A stretch of 42,791 nt of DNA from DASYQD01 sp036005845 (GTDB lineage Bacteria > Acidobacteriota > Thermoanaerobaculia > Multivoradales > JAIOJS01), in NCBI GenBank assembly GCA_036005845.1, contig DASYQD010000099.1, positions 1 through 42,791 on the forward strand. Reading direction: 5' to 3'. Position numbers and translations under genes: made by a program. Below, piece after piece: positions 24,992-35,161 of this stretch. Position 1 is the stretch's first letter. Every line of letters starts with the position of its first letter. Below the pieces are notes generated by a model, which was given only the letters and a program-made list of their open reading frames with translations, was not told where the DNA came from and made no database searches.

Positions 24992-27232
24992 TCAGTCCTG
25001 CCGAGGTCCGCCGCGGCCTCCCATCGTCCGTCCCACTTCCCGCACTCCCGACACCGCCTGGATCCCCTGCTCGAGCTTCTCGAGGTGGCGGCGGCTCTTC
25101 ACCTCGACGAGCACCCGCACGCGCCCGCGATTGGGCTCCACCGACTCCGCCTCGATCTGGCGGATGTTGCTGTCGCCCTTCGAGATCGCCTCGGTGAGGC
25201 GGGCCAGCACACCGGGCTCGTCCTCGGTCTCGATGCGCAGGGTCACCGGGAAGACGCCGGCGTCGGCGCGCGCCCATTCGACCTCGATCTCGCGCTCCGG
25301 GTTGTAGAGCAGGTTCTTGACGTTGGGGCAGTCGACGGAGTGCACGGAGACGCCGCGCCCGCGCGTCACGTAGCCGACGATCTGCTCACCGGGCAGCGGG
25401 TTGCAGCACTGCGCCATCACCGCCAGCAGGTCGTCGTGCCCCTTGACGACGATCGGTCCGGCGCCGCCGCTGGGCAGCAGGCGGTCGACGGCGGCACGTA
25501 GCCGCCCGGGCTTGGGCGGCGGCGCCTGCAGCCGTTCCTCGCCGACCAGGCGCGCAAGAACTTGGCGCACGTTCACCTTGCCGAAGCCGATGCGGCTGTA
25601 GAGGTCGTCGAGGCCGTTGATGCCGCGCTCGGTGAGGTAGGCCGCCATCTCCTCGCCCTCGGCGGCCTTCTTCGGGTTCACCTTGTAGCGGCGCAGCTCC
25701 TTCTCCAACAGGCGGCGGCCGATCTCGGTGGCGCGCTGCTTCTGCTGGATGCTCAGCCAGTGGCGGATCTTCGCCTTGGCGCGCGAGGTGGCGACGAGGC
25801 TCAGCCAGTCGCGGCTGGGGCGGCGGGCGGGGTCGGTCAAGATCTCGACGATGTCGCCGTTCTTGAGCGTGGTGCGCAGCGGCACCAGCTTGCCGTTGAC
25901 GCGCGCGCCGGCGGCGTGGTGGCCCACCTCGGTGTGGACGCGGTAGGCGAAGTCGAGCGGCGTGGCGTCGCGCGGGAAGGAGAACACCTCGCCCTTGGGC
26001 GTGAAGACGTAGACCTCGTCGGGGTAGAGGTCGATCTTCAGGTTGTTGAGGAAGGCGCGGTCGTCCTTGACCTCTTTCTGCCACTCGAGGAGCTGCCGCA
26101 GCCACATGATGTTGGGGTCGCGGTCGCGCGCTCCCGCCGGCGTGTTGCCGTTGCCCTCCTTGTAGTGCCAGTGCGCGGCGATGCCCTCCTCCGCCACGAG
26201 GTCCATCTCGCGGGTGCGGATCTGCACCTCGAACGGTTGGCCGCGCTCGGCGAGCACCGTGGTGTGCAGCGACTGGTAGAAGTTCGGCTTCGGCATCGCG
26301 ATGTAGTCCTTGAACCGGCCGGGGATGGGCCGCCAGCTCTGGTGGACGACGCCGAGCGCCGCGTAGCTGTCGCGCAGCGAGGTGGTGATGATGCGGAAGG
26401 CGAGGTAGTCGTAGAGCTGCTCGATGTCGACGTCGTTGCGCCGCAGCTTTTGATAGATCGAGTGGTAGCGCTTGACGCGGTAGCCGATGTCGGCGGCGAT
26501 GTCCGCCTCCGCCAGGGTCTCCGTCAGGCGCACGCGGATGCGCTCCATCGTCTCGCGGGCGCCGCTCATCTTCGCCTGCACGCCGGCGAAGACCTCGGCG
26601 AACTGGTGCGGGTAGAGATAGTAGAAGGCGAGGTCCTCGAGGTCGCCCTTGACCTTCGCCATCCCCAGCCGGTGGGCGAGCGGGGCGTAGATCTCGAGCG
26701 TCTCGAGGGCGACGCGGCGGCGCGTCTCCGGCGAGACGTACTCCAGCGTCTCCATGTTGTGGAGCCGGTCGGCGAGCTTGACGACGATGACGCGGATGTC
26801 TTTGGCCGAGGCGAGGATGAGCTTGCGGAAGGTCTGCGCCTGTGCCTCGTCGCGCCGCACGTAGGCGTGGCGGCCGATCTTGGTGACGCCGTCGACGAGC
26901 TCGGCGATCTCGGCGCCGAAGGTCGACTCCAGCACCTCGCGCGAGGTGAGGGTGTCCTCGAGCACGTCGTGCAGCAGGCCCACCGAGACGCACAGCTCGT
27001 CGAACTTGAGCTCCGCCAAGTGGTACGCCACCGCCAGCGGGTGCGTGAAGTAGGGCTGGCCGGAACGCCGCTTCTGGCCGGCGTGCTTCTCGGCCGAGAA
27101 GGCGTGGGCGCGGCGCAGTAGCGCCTCGTCGCAGCTCGGGTTCTGGGCCTTGAGCAGGTCCAGCAGCCCGTCCAGGGTGGGGTTCTTGGGCGGCGCGACC
27201 GGCGGCTTGAGGCGGCTCCGGATCTTGAGCAC
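24992..27232 (-). CDS. rel: Bifunctional (p)ppGpp synthetase/hydrolase
   Basis: 746 residues from GTG 27232. The hydrolase HD domain (about 40-200) has the intact His-Asp pair in GLLHDVLEDT and VKLADRLHNMETL. The synthetase domain (about 240-360) has YRVKRYHSIYQKL and RFKDYIAMPK; the RxKD form marks a Rel/SpoT-type bifunctional enzyme rather than a RelA-type synthetase. A TGS domain (about 405-465, VFTPKGEVFSFPRDATPLDFAY), a helical and zinc-finger-like region (QCCNPLPGEQ) and a C-terminal ACT domain (TLRIETEDEPGVLARLTEAI) follow. It makes and degrades the stringent-response alarmone. A perfect TATAAT ends 9 nt before the start codon. Confidence 0.94.
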   Translation of the reverse strand: MLKIRSRLKPPVAPPKNPTLDGLLDLLKAQNPSCDEALLRRAHAFSAEKHAGQKRRSGQPYFTHPLAVAYHLAELKFDELCVSVGLLHDVLEDTLTSREVLESTFGAEIAELVDGVTKIGRHAYVRRDEAQAQTFRKLILASAKDIRVIVVKLADRLHNMETLEYVSPETRRRVALETLEIYAPLAHRLGMAKVKGDLEDLAFYYLYPHQFAEVFAGVQAKMSGARETMERIRVRLTETLAEADIAADIGYRVKRYHSIYQKLRRNDVDIEQLYDYLAFRIITTSLRDSYAALGVVHQSWRPIPGRFKDYIAMPKPNFYQSLHTTVLAERGQPFEVQIRTREMDLVAEEGIAAHWHYKEGNGNTPAGARDRDPNIMWLRQLLEWQKEVKDDRAFLNNLKIDLYPDEVYVFTPKGEVFSFPRDATPLDFAYRVHTEVGHHAAGARVNGKLVPLRTTLKNGDIVEILTDPARRPSRDWLSLVATSRAKAKIRHWLSIQQKQRATEIGRRLLEKELRRYKVNPKKAAEGEEMAAYLTERGINGLDDLYSRIGFGKVNVRQVLARLVGEERLQAPPPKPGRLRAAVDRLLPSGGAGPIVVKGHDDLLAVMAQCCNPLPGEQIVGYVTRGRGVSVHSVDCPNVKNLLYNPEREIEVEWARADAGVFPVTLRIETEDEPGVLARLTEAISKGDSNIRQIEAESVEPNRGRVRVLVEVKSRRHLEKLEQGIQAVSGVREVGRTMGGRGGPRQD

Positions 27233-27241
27233 CAGGAGCCG

Positions 27242-27247
27242 ATTATA
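27242..27247 (-). promoter_or_regulatory. -10 box of rel
   Basis: Perfect TATAAT on the minus strand, 9 nt before GTG 27232, so the transcript would have a leader of 0-3 nt. TTCTGA at 27268-27263 is a weak -35 at 15 nt. Confidence 0.5.
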
Positions 27248-27274
27248 GGAGCCGCCGAAAGGTCAGAACCGCCG

Positions 27275-27319
27275 ACGCCCCGGCGCCCTTCCTGACGTTC
27301 AGGGTGGCGGCCGGGGCGT
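27275..27319. terminator. Large hairpin between exbD and rel
   Basis: The arms acgccccggc (27275-27284) and gccggggcgt (27310-27319) are exact reverse complements, and the loop holds a smaller ccct/aggg stem. It lies 36 nt past the end of the tonB-exb operon and 28 nt upstream of the rel -10 box. It would suit a terminator for the former. There is no clear T-tract on the minus strand. Confidence 0.4.
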
Positions 27320-27354
27320 GGTGGAGCTCGAGCGCAGCGCCGGCGCGGCGACGG

Positions 27355-27774
27355 CTACGTGCCGGCGGGCTTGATGTCGTCGAAGACGATGCCGAGCTTC
27401 TCGGCGCCGTTGTTGCGGCAGAGGTCCATGAACTCCGCCACCTGGCCGTAGGGCAGCTCGCCGTCGGCGGCGAAGAAGACGATCTTCTTGCCGCGGTTCA
27501 TCTGCTTGAGACGGCCGGGGAACTGCGCCATGGGCACCTCTTCCTTGTTGAGGTAGGTGCGGCCATCGCGGTCCATGCGCACGATGAGCTGGTCGGCGGA
27601 GGGGGGCACGACCGCCGCCGTCTTGTTCTCCGGCGGGGTCTCCACCGGATAGCCCATCTGCAGGATGGGGATCACCACCATGAAGATGATGAGCAGCACG
27701 AGCACCACGTCCACCAGCGGGGTGACGTTGATCTCGCTCTTGAGGGAACCGCCTCCGCCGACGTTCATCGCCAT
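27355..27774 (-). CDS. exbD: ExbD/TolR-family biopolymer transport protein (second copy)
   Basis: 139 residues. It has the ExbD layout: a short cytoplasmic start, one membrane helix containing the essential Asp (INVTPLVDVVLVLLIIFMVV), and a periplasmic domain of about 100 residues with ending KLGIVFDD. It works with ExbB to convert proton-motive force into movement of TonB. It follows another exbD gene by 22 nt; paired ExbD genes with a single ExbB suggest a heteromeric stator. The N-terminus has a Gly-rich VGGGGSLK stretch. The ribosome site is GGAG. Confidence 0.88.
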   Translation of the reverse strand: MAMNVGGGGSLKSEINVTPLVDVVLVLLIIFMVVIPILQMGYPVETPPENKTAAVVPPSADQLIVRMDRDGRTYLNKEEVPMAQFPGRLKQMNRGKKIVFFAADGELPYGQVAEFMDLCRNNGAEKLGIVFDDIKPAGT

Positions 27775-27796
27775 GGCTTTCTCTCCGCTGCGCGCG

Positions 27797-28252
27797 CTAG
27801 CTAGGAGCGGCGGCGCCGGCCCGGTTCTTCTTGTGGGTCTCGAGGCCGGCGCCGGGGAAGCCGGCGGCGTTGATCGCCTTGAGGAGCTTTCTCACCTCGG
27901 CGTACTTGATGCGGCGGTCGGCCTTGATGACCACTTCCTTGTCGGGCGTCTGGTCGTGGATGTCCTTGAACTTGGCGTTGAGCTGGTCCGCGGGCACCCA
28001 CTTGTCCTCGACGAAGACGCTGCCGTCCTGCTCGATGGCGACGTTGAGCTGCTTGGCGCCCTGCGGCATCTTCTCGGGCTGGTCGGTCTCCGGCAGCGCC
28101 ACCGGGTGGCCCTGGGTGAGCAGCGGCGTCACCACCATGAAGATGATCAGCAGCACCAGGCAGACGTCGACCAGCGGCGTGACGTTGATGTCCGCCTTGA
28201 CCGCGCTCTGGCTGTCGTACTCGAAGTGCTTAAGCCCGGACGCCAGCGGCAT
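27797..28252 (-). CDS. exbD: ExbD/TolR-family biopolymer transport protein (first copy)
   Basis: 151 residues. The membrane helix with the conserved Asp (INVTPLVDVCLVLLIIFMVV) is nearly identical to that of the next gene. The periplasmic part differs, with GAKQLNVAIEQDGSVFVEDK, VVIKADRRIKYAEVRKLLKAI and a short tail. The start lies inside the end of exbB (23-nt overlap), so expression is coupled. The two ExbD copies probably share one ExbB ring. Confidence 0.88.
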   Translation of the reverse strand: MPLASGLKHFEYDSQSAVKADINVTPLVDVCLVLLIIFMVVTPLLTQGHPVALPETDQPEKMPQGAKQLNVAIEQDGSVFVEDKWVPADQLNAKFKDIHDQTPDKEVVIKADRRIKYAEVRKLLKAINAAGFPGAGLETHKKNRAGAAAPS

Positions 28253-28952
28253 GGGCGGTCCCCTGCTTCGCCCCTTGCTTCTTGATGAAGAAGTCGACCA
28301 GCTCCGAGGCGGAGTTGGACATCTCCACCTGGAAGCGCTCGAGGACGTTGGTGAAGTAGTTGAAGAGCCAGGCCGCCGGGATGGCGACGCCGAGGCCGAG
28401 GGCGGTGGTGACGAGCGCCTCGGAGATGCCCTTCGACACCGAGCCGATGCCGCCCGACCCGGACAGCGCCATGCCCTGGAAGGCGTGGATGATGCCGATC
28501 ACGGTGCCGAACAGGCCGATGAAGGGGGCCGTGGTGGCGATGGTGGCGAGGCCGCCGACGCCCTTCTTGAAGTCGGAGTAGACGACCAGCGACTCGCGCT
28601 CGATGGCCCGCTTGGCGGCCTCGATGACGTCGTGTCCCTGGACCGACGACGGTGTCGTCGTCTGGTCATACAGGAACTCGATCAGCCCGGCTCGGGTGAC
28701 GCGCGCCAGGTGGCTCGACTTGTACTTGCGGGCCAGCTCGATCGACTCCGCCGGCTGGTCCTTGGCGAGCAGCGGCGTCAGCTTCTTGGCGAACTCCAGC
28801 GACTGCTTCTTGGCGCGGGAGAAGGTGAGCAGCCGCTCGATGGTCACGTACAGCGACCAGATCGACATCAGGAGGAGGATGATCGCCACGATGCGGGCGA
28901 TCCAGGTCATGCTCTGCCAGATCTCCACCGGTCCGAAGGACATACCTTCCAT
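28230..28952 (-). CDS. exbB: ExbB/TolQ/MotA-family proton channel protein
   Basis: 240 residues with three membrane helices: near 15-38, about 135-160 (GGLATIATTAPFIGLFGTVIGIIHAF, the family signature) and about 180-210 (GISEALVTTALGLGVAIPAAWLFNYF). An AAAGGAG ribosome site precedes the ATG. ExbB and ExbD form the proton-driven stator that energises TonB. It sits between tonB (36 nt upstream) and two exbD genes. Confidence 0.93.
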   Translation of the reverse strand: MEGMSFGPVEIWQSMTWIARIVAIILLLMSIWSLYVTIERLLTFSRAKKQSLEFAKKLTPLLAKDQPAESIELARKYKSSHLARVTRAGLIEFLYDQTTTPSSVQGHDVIEAAKRAIERESLVVYSDFKKGVGGLATIATTAPFIGLFGTVIGIIHAFQGMALSGSGGIGSVSKGISEALVTTALGLGVAIPAAWLFNYFTNVLERFQVEMSNSASELVDFFIKKQGAKQGTAHAAGVRA

Positions 28953-28987
28953 GCCGCGCTCCTTTGCGATGGGTGCGAATTGCTTCC

Positions 28988-29725
28988 CTACTGGACTTTG
29001 AAATTCACCGTCAGGATGAAATAGACGTTCACCGGCCGGCCGCCCTGCGTCGCAGGCCGGAACCTCCAGCGCTTCACCGCGTCCACGGCGGCCTGGTCCA
29101 GGCCCATCGGCAGGCCCTTGAGCACGCGCACGTTCTCGACGGTACCGGTACGGTTGATGATCGCCTCGACGATGACGATGCCCTGCACGCGAGCGCGCCG
29201 CGCGGTCTCGGTGTAGACCGGCTGGATGCGGTCGATCACCACCGGCGGCGTCACGTCGCCGCCGACGCGCAGGATCTCGTCGCCGGTGCCGCCGGGAGTG
29301 CCGCCGGGAGTGCCGCCCGGCACGCCACCGGGCACGCCGCCCGGCACGCCACCCTCGACGCCGCCCTCGACGCCCTCGTCGGTGGACTCGACCTCCTGGA
29401 CGGGCTCGGCCTTGGGCAGCTCCTGCGGCACTTCGACCGGCTGCACCACCTCCTTGGGGATGACGATCGTCGGCTTCGGCGTCTCCGGCGTCGCCGGCTT
29501 GGGGGCCGGCGGCGGAGGCGGCGGCGGCGGCGGAGGCGGCGGAGCGGCGGCGCTGATGAACACCACCTGGATGGGCGGCTCGTCCACCGGCGGCACGTTC
29601 CAGTACTGCGCCGCCAATACGCCGGTGAGCACGACGGCGTGCACCGCCAAGGCGATGGGGATGATGAGCAGGCGCCTGGGCGATTGCTTCTGCTTCTGCG
29701 AGGCGATCATGGAGTTCTCGAACAT
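28988..29725 (-). CDS. tonB: Energy transducer TonB with proline run and Gly-Pro-Val repeat linker
   Basis: 245 residues. One N-terminal membrane helix (about 19-38) carries the conserved His (AVHAVVLTG). A run of twelve prolines and a Pro/Lys/Glu-rich spacer follow. A low-complexity linker of VEGG, VPGG and TPGG units lies at residues 118-147 (29285-29374). The C-terminal TonB domain (about 160-245) has IQPVYTETARRARVQGIVIVEAI and AVKRWRFRPATQGGRPVN. TonB spans the periplasm and drives outer-membrane transporters. The repeat linker is encoded by 12-nt units and is prone to length change. An AGGAGTGAAGCC ribosome site precedes the ATG. Confidence 0.92.
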   Translation of the reverse strand: MFENSMIASQKQKQSPRRLLIIPIALAVHAVVLTGVLAAQYWNVPPVDEPPIQVVFISAAAPPPPPPPPPPPPAPKPATPETPKPTIVIPKEVVQPVEVPQELPKAEPVQEVESTDEGVEGGVEGGVPGGVPGGVPGGTPGGTPGGTGDEILRVGGDVTPPVVIDRIQPVYTETARRARVQGIVIVEAIINRTGTVENVRVLKGLPMGLDQAAVDAVKRWRFRPATQGGRPVNVYFILTVNFKVQ

Positions 29726-29758
29726 GGCTTCACTCCTGAGGGGTCGCGCTCAACCCCC

Positions 29759-30604
29759 CTACTGCCCCTGCGCTGCCTGCCCCGGCGACGGCGTCGGCCG
29801 CGCCCCTGGCCCCTGCTTCGCCTGGCGGCGAAGCTCGATGGCCTGGTTGCGGTACTCGTCCGCCTTCTTGATGTAGTCCTGCTGCTTGAAGGGGTCGACC
29901 TCGACCTTGACCTTCTCGCGCCACAGCAGGTTGATGTACGAGAGCGTCTCGATCGACGGCTTGTTGCCCTGCAGCTGGAGCGCCCGCTCGAGCGCCCGGA
30001 TGCCGAGCTCGATGACGGCGCGGTGCTTCTCGACGTCCGCCGGCGGGTTGCGGTAGGACCTGCTCCAGGCGGTGACGCCGATGACGTGGTAGAGCTCGGG
30101 GTCGTTGGTGTGCAGCGACTCGGCCTGCTGCATCGCCTGGTCGAGCATGCCGGCCTCGGCCATCGCCGAGATCGCGCCCTTCTGGTACTTCGCGTCACCA
30201 GGATGCGCCGCGGCGTCCTCCCTGAGCATCTGCACCGCTTCTTCCTGTCGGCCCGAGCCCATGAGGGTGCTCTCCAGGTACTCCCGTACCTTTTGATCCT
30301 CGGGATAGTCGACAAGATACTTCTTGAAGGCGTCGATGGCCGTGTTGGCGTAGTCCTTGTTCTGCGGCGACTCGTCGCCGGGGCGGTAGAGGGCGAGGGC
30401 GGAGAAGCCCAGCGACCTCCAGACCTGGGTGGCGGACGGGTCCTTCTCGAGCCCCTTCGCGTAGTCGTGCAGGGCGGCACGATACGACTCGTCCTTGTAG
30501 TAGTTGTTGGCGCGGTGGAAGTGCTCCCGCGCCGCGAACTTCTCACACCCGCCGAGAGCCAGGGTCACAGTCACGAGCAGCGTGGTGGCGGCGATCCTTC
30601 GCAT
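29759..30604 (-). CDS. TPR lipoprotein heading the tonB-exb operon
   Basis: 281 residues with a lipoprotein signal (MRRIAATTLLVTVTLALGGC, Cys20). The mature part is TPR-like: REHFHRANNYYKDESYRAALHDYAKGLEKDP, then repeats around 80-175 (FKKYLVDYPEDQKVREYL, KGAISAMAEAGMLDQAMQQAESL) and a helix-rich region to about 260. The C-terminal tail is Pro/Gly/Gln-rich. It lies 33 nt before tonB and appears to be the first gene of the operon, so it may assist TonB-dependent uptake or outer-membrane assembly. The partner is unknown. A repetitive leader with a possible short peptide lies upstream. Confidence 0.75.
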   Translation of the reverse strand: MRRIAATTLLVTVTLALGGCEKFAAREHFHRANNYYKDESYRAALHDYAKGLEKDPSATQVWRSLGFSALALYRPGDESPQNKDYANTAIDAFKKYLVDYPEDQKVREYLESTLMGSGRQEEAVQMLREDAAAHPGDAKYQKGAISAMAEAGMLDQAMQQAESLHTNDPELYHVIGVTAWSRSYRNPPADVEKHRAVIELGIRALERALQLQGNKPSIETLSYINLLWREKVKVEVDPFKQQDYIKKADEYRNQAIELRRQAKQGPGARPTPSPGQAAQGQ

Positions 30605-30620
30605 CAGCCTCGATCGGTCG

Positions 30621-30671
30621 TCAGAAGGAGTCGTTCAGGAGGTCATTCAGCAAGTCGTTCGAGAAATCCAC
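30621..30671 (-). other. Possible leader peptide with 12-nt repeats upstream of the TPR lipoprotein
   Basis: On the minus strand a short frame (GTG 30671 to TGA 30621) encodes 16 residues, VDFSNDLLNDLLNDSF. The DNA shows three 12-nt units (30630-30641, 30642-30653, 30654-30665) of the type gtcnttcngnan in the plus direction, each giving Asn-Asp plus two residues. It lies in the leader between the promoter and ATG 30604. No clear ribosome site is seen, so translation is uncertain. Confidence 0.3.
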
Positions 30672-30700
30672 GGCGCCCGTCCGTCCGCGCCGAGCGTTTG

Positions 30701-30728
30701 ACTCTATAGCTTCCGATCATCAAGTCAA
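30701..30728 (-). promoter_or_regulatory. Promoter of the TPR-tonB-exbB-exbD operon
   Basis: On the minus strand TTGACT (30728-30723) is followed after 16 nt by TAGAGT (30706-30701) in a locally AT-rich patch. The leader to ATG 30604 would be about 90 nt. Confidence 0.5.
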
Positions 30729-30739
30729 TGGGTTGGGCG

Positions 30740-32005
30740 TCAGCGGCGGCGGCCGCCGGCCGCGGCCTTGCGCTCGCTGGGCCGCGTCTCACGTTGCGCC
30801 TTGGTGTCGCGCGGCTTGCCTTCCGCAGCGCGGGCGGGCGCCGGCGCCTGGCGGTCGCGCCGCCGCTGCACCCAGTTCTCCCACAGCAGCGCGAACGAGG
30901 CGGCGACGAACACCGACGAGTAGGTGCCGACGATGACGCCCACCGTCATCACGAACGAGAAGCCGCGCAGCACCTCGCCGCCGAGGAAGAGCAGCGCCAG
31001 GCAGGCGAGGAAGACCGAGCTGGCGGTCAAGATGGTGCGCGACAGCGTCATGTTGACGGCGTCGTTGAGCAGCTTCTCGAACGGCATGCGCCGCGACTTG
31101 CGCAGCATCTCGCGCACGCGGTCGAAGACGACGACGCTGTCGTTGACCGAGTAGCCGACGAGGGTGAGGAAGGCGGCGATCGTCGTCAGGTTGAACTCGA
31201 AGCCGAAGAGCGCGTAGAGGCCGAGGGTGACCAGGACGTCGTGGATCAGCGCGATGACGGCGCCGATGCCGAAGCGCAGCTCGAAGCGGATCCAGATGTA
31301 GACCAGCATGGCGAGCATCGACAGCACGACGGCGAGGATGCCGCGCTGGCGCAGCTCGGCGCCGACCGTCGGACCCACCACCTCGCGCGAGAGCACCGCG
31401 AAGTTGCCGACGTAGGTGCGCTGCTTGAGCGCCTGCAGGATCTCGGGAGTCATCCCCTTGACGTTGGCGAGCTGCTGGAAGTCGCGCACCACGCCCTGCC
31501 GGCGGACCGCGAGGATGCTCTGCGCCACCTCGGTGTAGGCGTCGCGCGCGGCGGTGATGTCGGCCGCCTTGAGCTGCAGCGGGTCGGCGTCGAAGAGCAG
31601 CGCCGCCAGCCCCTCGGCGCCGCCCTTGTTGATGTCGAAGGCGGGGTGGCTGCCGGGGTTGTAGATCTTGTCGAGGGCGCCGATGATCTCCTTCTCCTGA
31701 CCCTCCTCCCCGGCGCCGTGCAGGCGGGTGCGGATCATGAACTGGTCGGGGTTCTCGGTGCCGTAGCCCTGGATGCTGGCATCGCCCAACCCGGCCTGCG
31801 CCATCGAGTGGCGCAGCTGGTCGGCGGTGGGCGGCTTGAGGAACTGCGCCACCACCTGGGTGCCGCCGGCGAAGTCGATGCCCACGTTCAAGCCCTTGTG
31901 GAAGACCACCACCGAGAGGCCGAGCAGCGAGAGCAGGGTGGAGACCACCGCCCAGTGCTTGCGGTACTTGAGGAAGTCGTAGTTGGCGTTCTGGAAGAAC
32001 CGCAT
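30740..32005 (-). CDS. secF: Protein translocase subunit SecF
   Basis: 421 residues. The six-helix SecF layout is present: a first helix near 20-38, DFAGGTQVVAQF (conserved D-GGT), a periplasmic domain, VGPTVGAELRQRG, and the core ELRFGIGAVIALIHDVLVTLGLYALF with SVNDSVVVFDRVRE. SecDF uses proton-motive force to pull proteins out of the SecYEG channel. The last 45 or so residues form a strongly basic cytoplasmic tail rich in Arg, Lys, Ala and Pro, longer than usual. It follows secD by 16 nt with an AAGGAGC ribosome site. Confidence 0.95.
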   Translation of the reverse strand: MRFFQNANYDFLKYRKHWAVVSTLLSLLGLSVVVFHKGLNVGIDFAGGTQVVAQFLKPPTADQLRHSMAQAGLGDASIQGYGTENPDQFMIRTRLHGAGEEGQEKEIIGALDKIYNPGSHPAFDINKGGAEGLAALLFDADPLQLKAADITAARDAYTEVAQSILAVRRQGVVRDFQQLANVKGMTPEILQALKQRTYVGNFAVLSREVVGPTVGAELRQRGILAVVLSMLAMLVYIWIRFELRFGIGAVIALIHDVLVTLGLYALFGFEFNLTTIAAFLTLVGYSVNDSVVVFDRVREMLRKSRRMPFEKLLNDAVNMTLSRTILTASSVFLACLALLFLGGEVLRGFSFVMTVGVIVGTYSSVFVAASFALLWENWVQRRRDRQAPAPARAAEGKPRDTKAQRETRPSERKAAAGGRRR

Positions 32006-32021
32006 GACCTAGCTCCTTGCC

Positions 32022-33598
<1,577 letters not shown>

Positions 33599-33602
<4 letters not shown>

Positions 33603-33925
33603 GAGTTGGTTCCCCGGTCTTCCACCTGCGCGATCGCCGACTTCGAGACCCTGACCTTCACCTGGTCGGCGATCTTGAGCAGCACCACCGCGCCCTCGAT
33701 GCCAGCGATCTCGCCATGGAGGCCGCCGTTGGTCACCACCTTGTCCCCCTTCTGCATCTTGTCCACCTGCTGCTGCAGCTCCTTCTGCTTCTTGCGCATC
33801 GGCGCGATGAGCAGGAAGTAGAAGACGACGAGGATGAGCAGCATGGGCGCGAACGACAGCCAGCCCGCCGGACCCGACGGAGCGCCTGCCTGCGCCAAGA
33901 CGAAGAGGGGCGTCACGAGGTTCAT
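33599..33925 (-). CDS. yajC: Preprotein translocase accessory subunit YajC
   Basis: 108 residues from ATG 33925; GTG 33946 would add seven residues. One membrane helix contains FYFLLIAPMRKKQKELQQ, the YajC hallmark. The family domain with MQKGDKVVTNGGLHGEIAGIEGAVVLLKIAD follows. YajC associates with SecDF. It is encoded between tgt and secD, with an ATGA overlap to secD. Confidence 0.92.
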
Positions 33926-33986
33926 CAGCAAGTCTTCAGGAGTCACGGCTCCGCGGTCGCAACCGCTCTATTAGATAGCTCCGCTC

Positions 33987-35153
33987 TTAGCGAACCTTCG
34001 CCGGCTCGCTCGGAGGCTCCGCCGAAAGGCTGTCGGGTTGGGACTCCAGTCCGGGGTCGAGGGACCAGCGAGACACCAGCTCCGTCAGTGTCCCGGACGC
34101 GATACTCTCCCCCACCTCCCTCATGAAGTCAAGGTAAAACCACAGGTTGTGGAGCGTCGCGAGCATCTGTCCGGTGAGCGGCTCCCAACGCAGCAAGTGA
34201 TGCAGGAAGGCGCGCGAGACCTGCGCGCAACAGGGGCAGCGGCACCCCTCCTCGACCGGCCGCGAGTCGGCGCGAAAGCCGGCGCCCTTGAGCTTGAGCG
34301 CGCCGGCGCGCGTGAAGAGCACGCCGTGGCGCGCGTTGCGGGCCGGCAGCACGCAGTCGAAGAGATCGACGCCCTGCGCGACGGCGTGGACGATGTCGCG
34401 CGGATAGCCGACGCCCATCAGGTAGCGCGGGCGATCGGCGGGCAGCAGCGGCGCCGTCCACTCGACGGCGGCACGGCGCTCGGCGTCGGGCTCGCCGACG
34501 CTGACGCCGCCGATGGCATAGCCGTCGAAGCCGAGCGCCGCAAGCTCGCGCGCCGCGCTTTCGCGCAGCTCGCGGAAGGCGCTTCCCTGCACGATGGCGA
34601 AGAGGCCGCCCGGGCCGGGGCGCCGCTCCCACTGCTGGCGCGAGCGCGCCGCCCAGCGGTTGGTGCGGGCGAGGCTCGCCGCCGCCGCATCGCGATCGAC
34701 CGGCCAGGGCGGGCACTCGTCGAGCACCATGGCGACGTCGACGCCGAGCCGGCGCTGGAGGTCGACGACCTCCTCGGGGCCGAGGCGCAGCGCGGCGCCG
34801 TCGAGGTGGCTGCGGAAGGTGACGCCCTCTTCGTCGAGACGCCGCAGGTGGCCGAGGCTGAACACCTGAAAGCCACCCGAGTCGGTGAGGATCGGCCCCG
34901 ACCAGCCGGTGAATGCATGCAGGCCGCCGAGCTCCTCGATCAGCTCGACGCCGGGCCGCAGCGTCAGGTGGTAGAGGTTGGCGAGCATCACCTCGGCGCC
35001 GAGCGCGCGCAGTTGCGCGGGAGCGACGCCCTTGACCGCGCCGAGCGTGCCCACCGGCATGAACGCCGGCGTGCGCACCTCGCCGTGCGGCGTCGCGAGC
35101 ACGCCGGCGCGCGCGGCGCCGCAGGTGGTGGAGACGGTGAACGAGAGCGGCAT
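33987..35153 (-). CDS. tgt: tRNA-guanine transglycosylase
   Basis: 388 residues. The TIM-barrel enzyme exchanges guanine 34 for preQ1 in GUN-anticodon tRNAs, a step toward queuosine. Active-site parts are ILTDSGGFQVFSL (Asp91), the nucleophile region GVDLFDCVLPARNARHG, GVGYPRDIVHAV, and the zinc site around CRCPCC with His further on. The length is typical. It lies upstream of yajC-secDF; queD and queE are in the window but in another operon. The tail after SIASG is Ser/Pro/Glu-rich. Confidence 0.95.
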   Translation of the reverse strand: MPLSFTVSTTCGAARAGVLATPHGEVRTPAFMPVGTLGAVKGVAPAQLRALGAEVMLANLYHLTLRPGVELIEELGGLHAFTGWSGPILTDSGGFQVFSLGHLRRLDEEGVTFRSHLDGAALRLGPEEVVDLQRRLGVDVAMVLDECPPWPVDRDAAAASLARTNRWAARSRQQWERRPGPGGLFAIVQGSAFRELRESAARELAALGFDGYAIGGVSVGEPDAERRAAVEWTAPLLPADRPRYLMGVGYPRDIVHAVAQGVDLFDCVLPARNARHGVLFTRAGALKLKGAGFRADSRPVEEGCRCPCCAQVSRAFLHHLLRWEPLTGQMLATLHNLWFYLDFMREVGESIASGTLTELVSRWSLDPGLESQPDSLSAEPPSEPAKVR

Positions 35154-35161
35154 CAGTTTTC

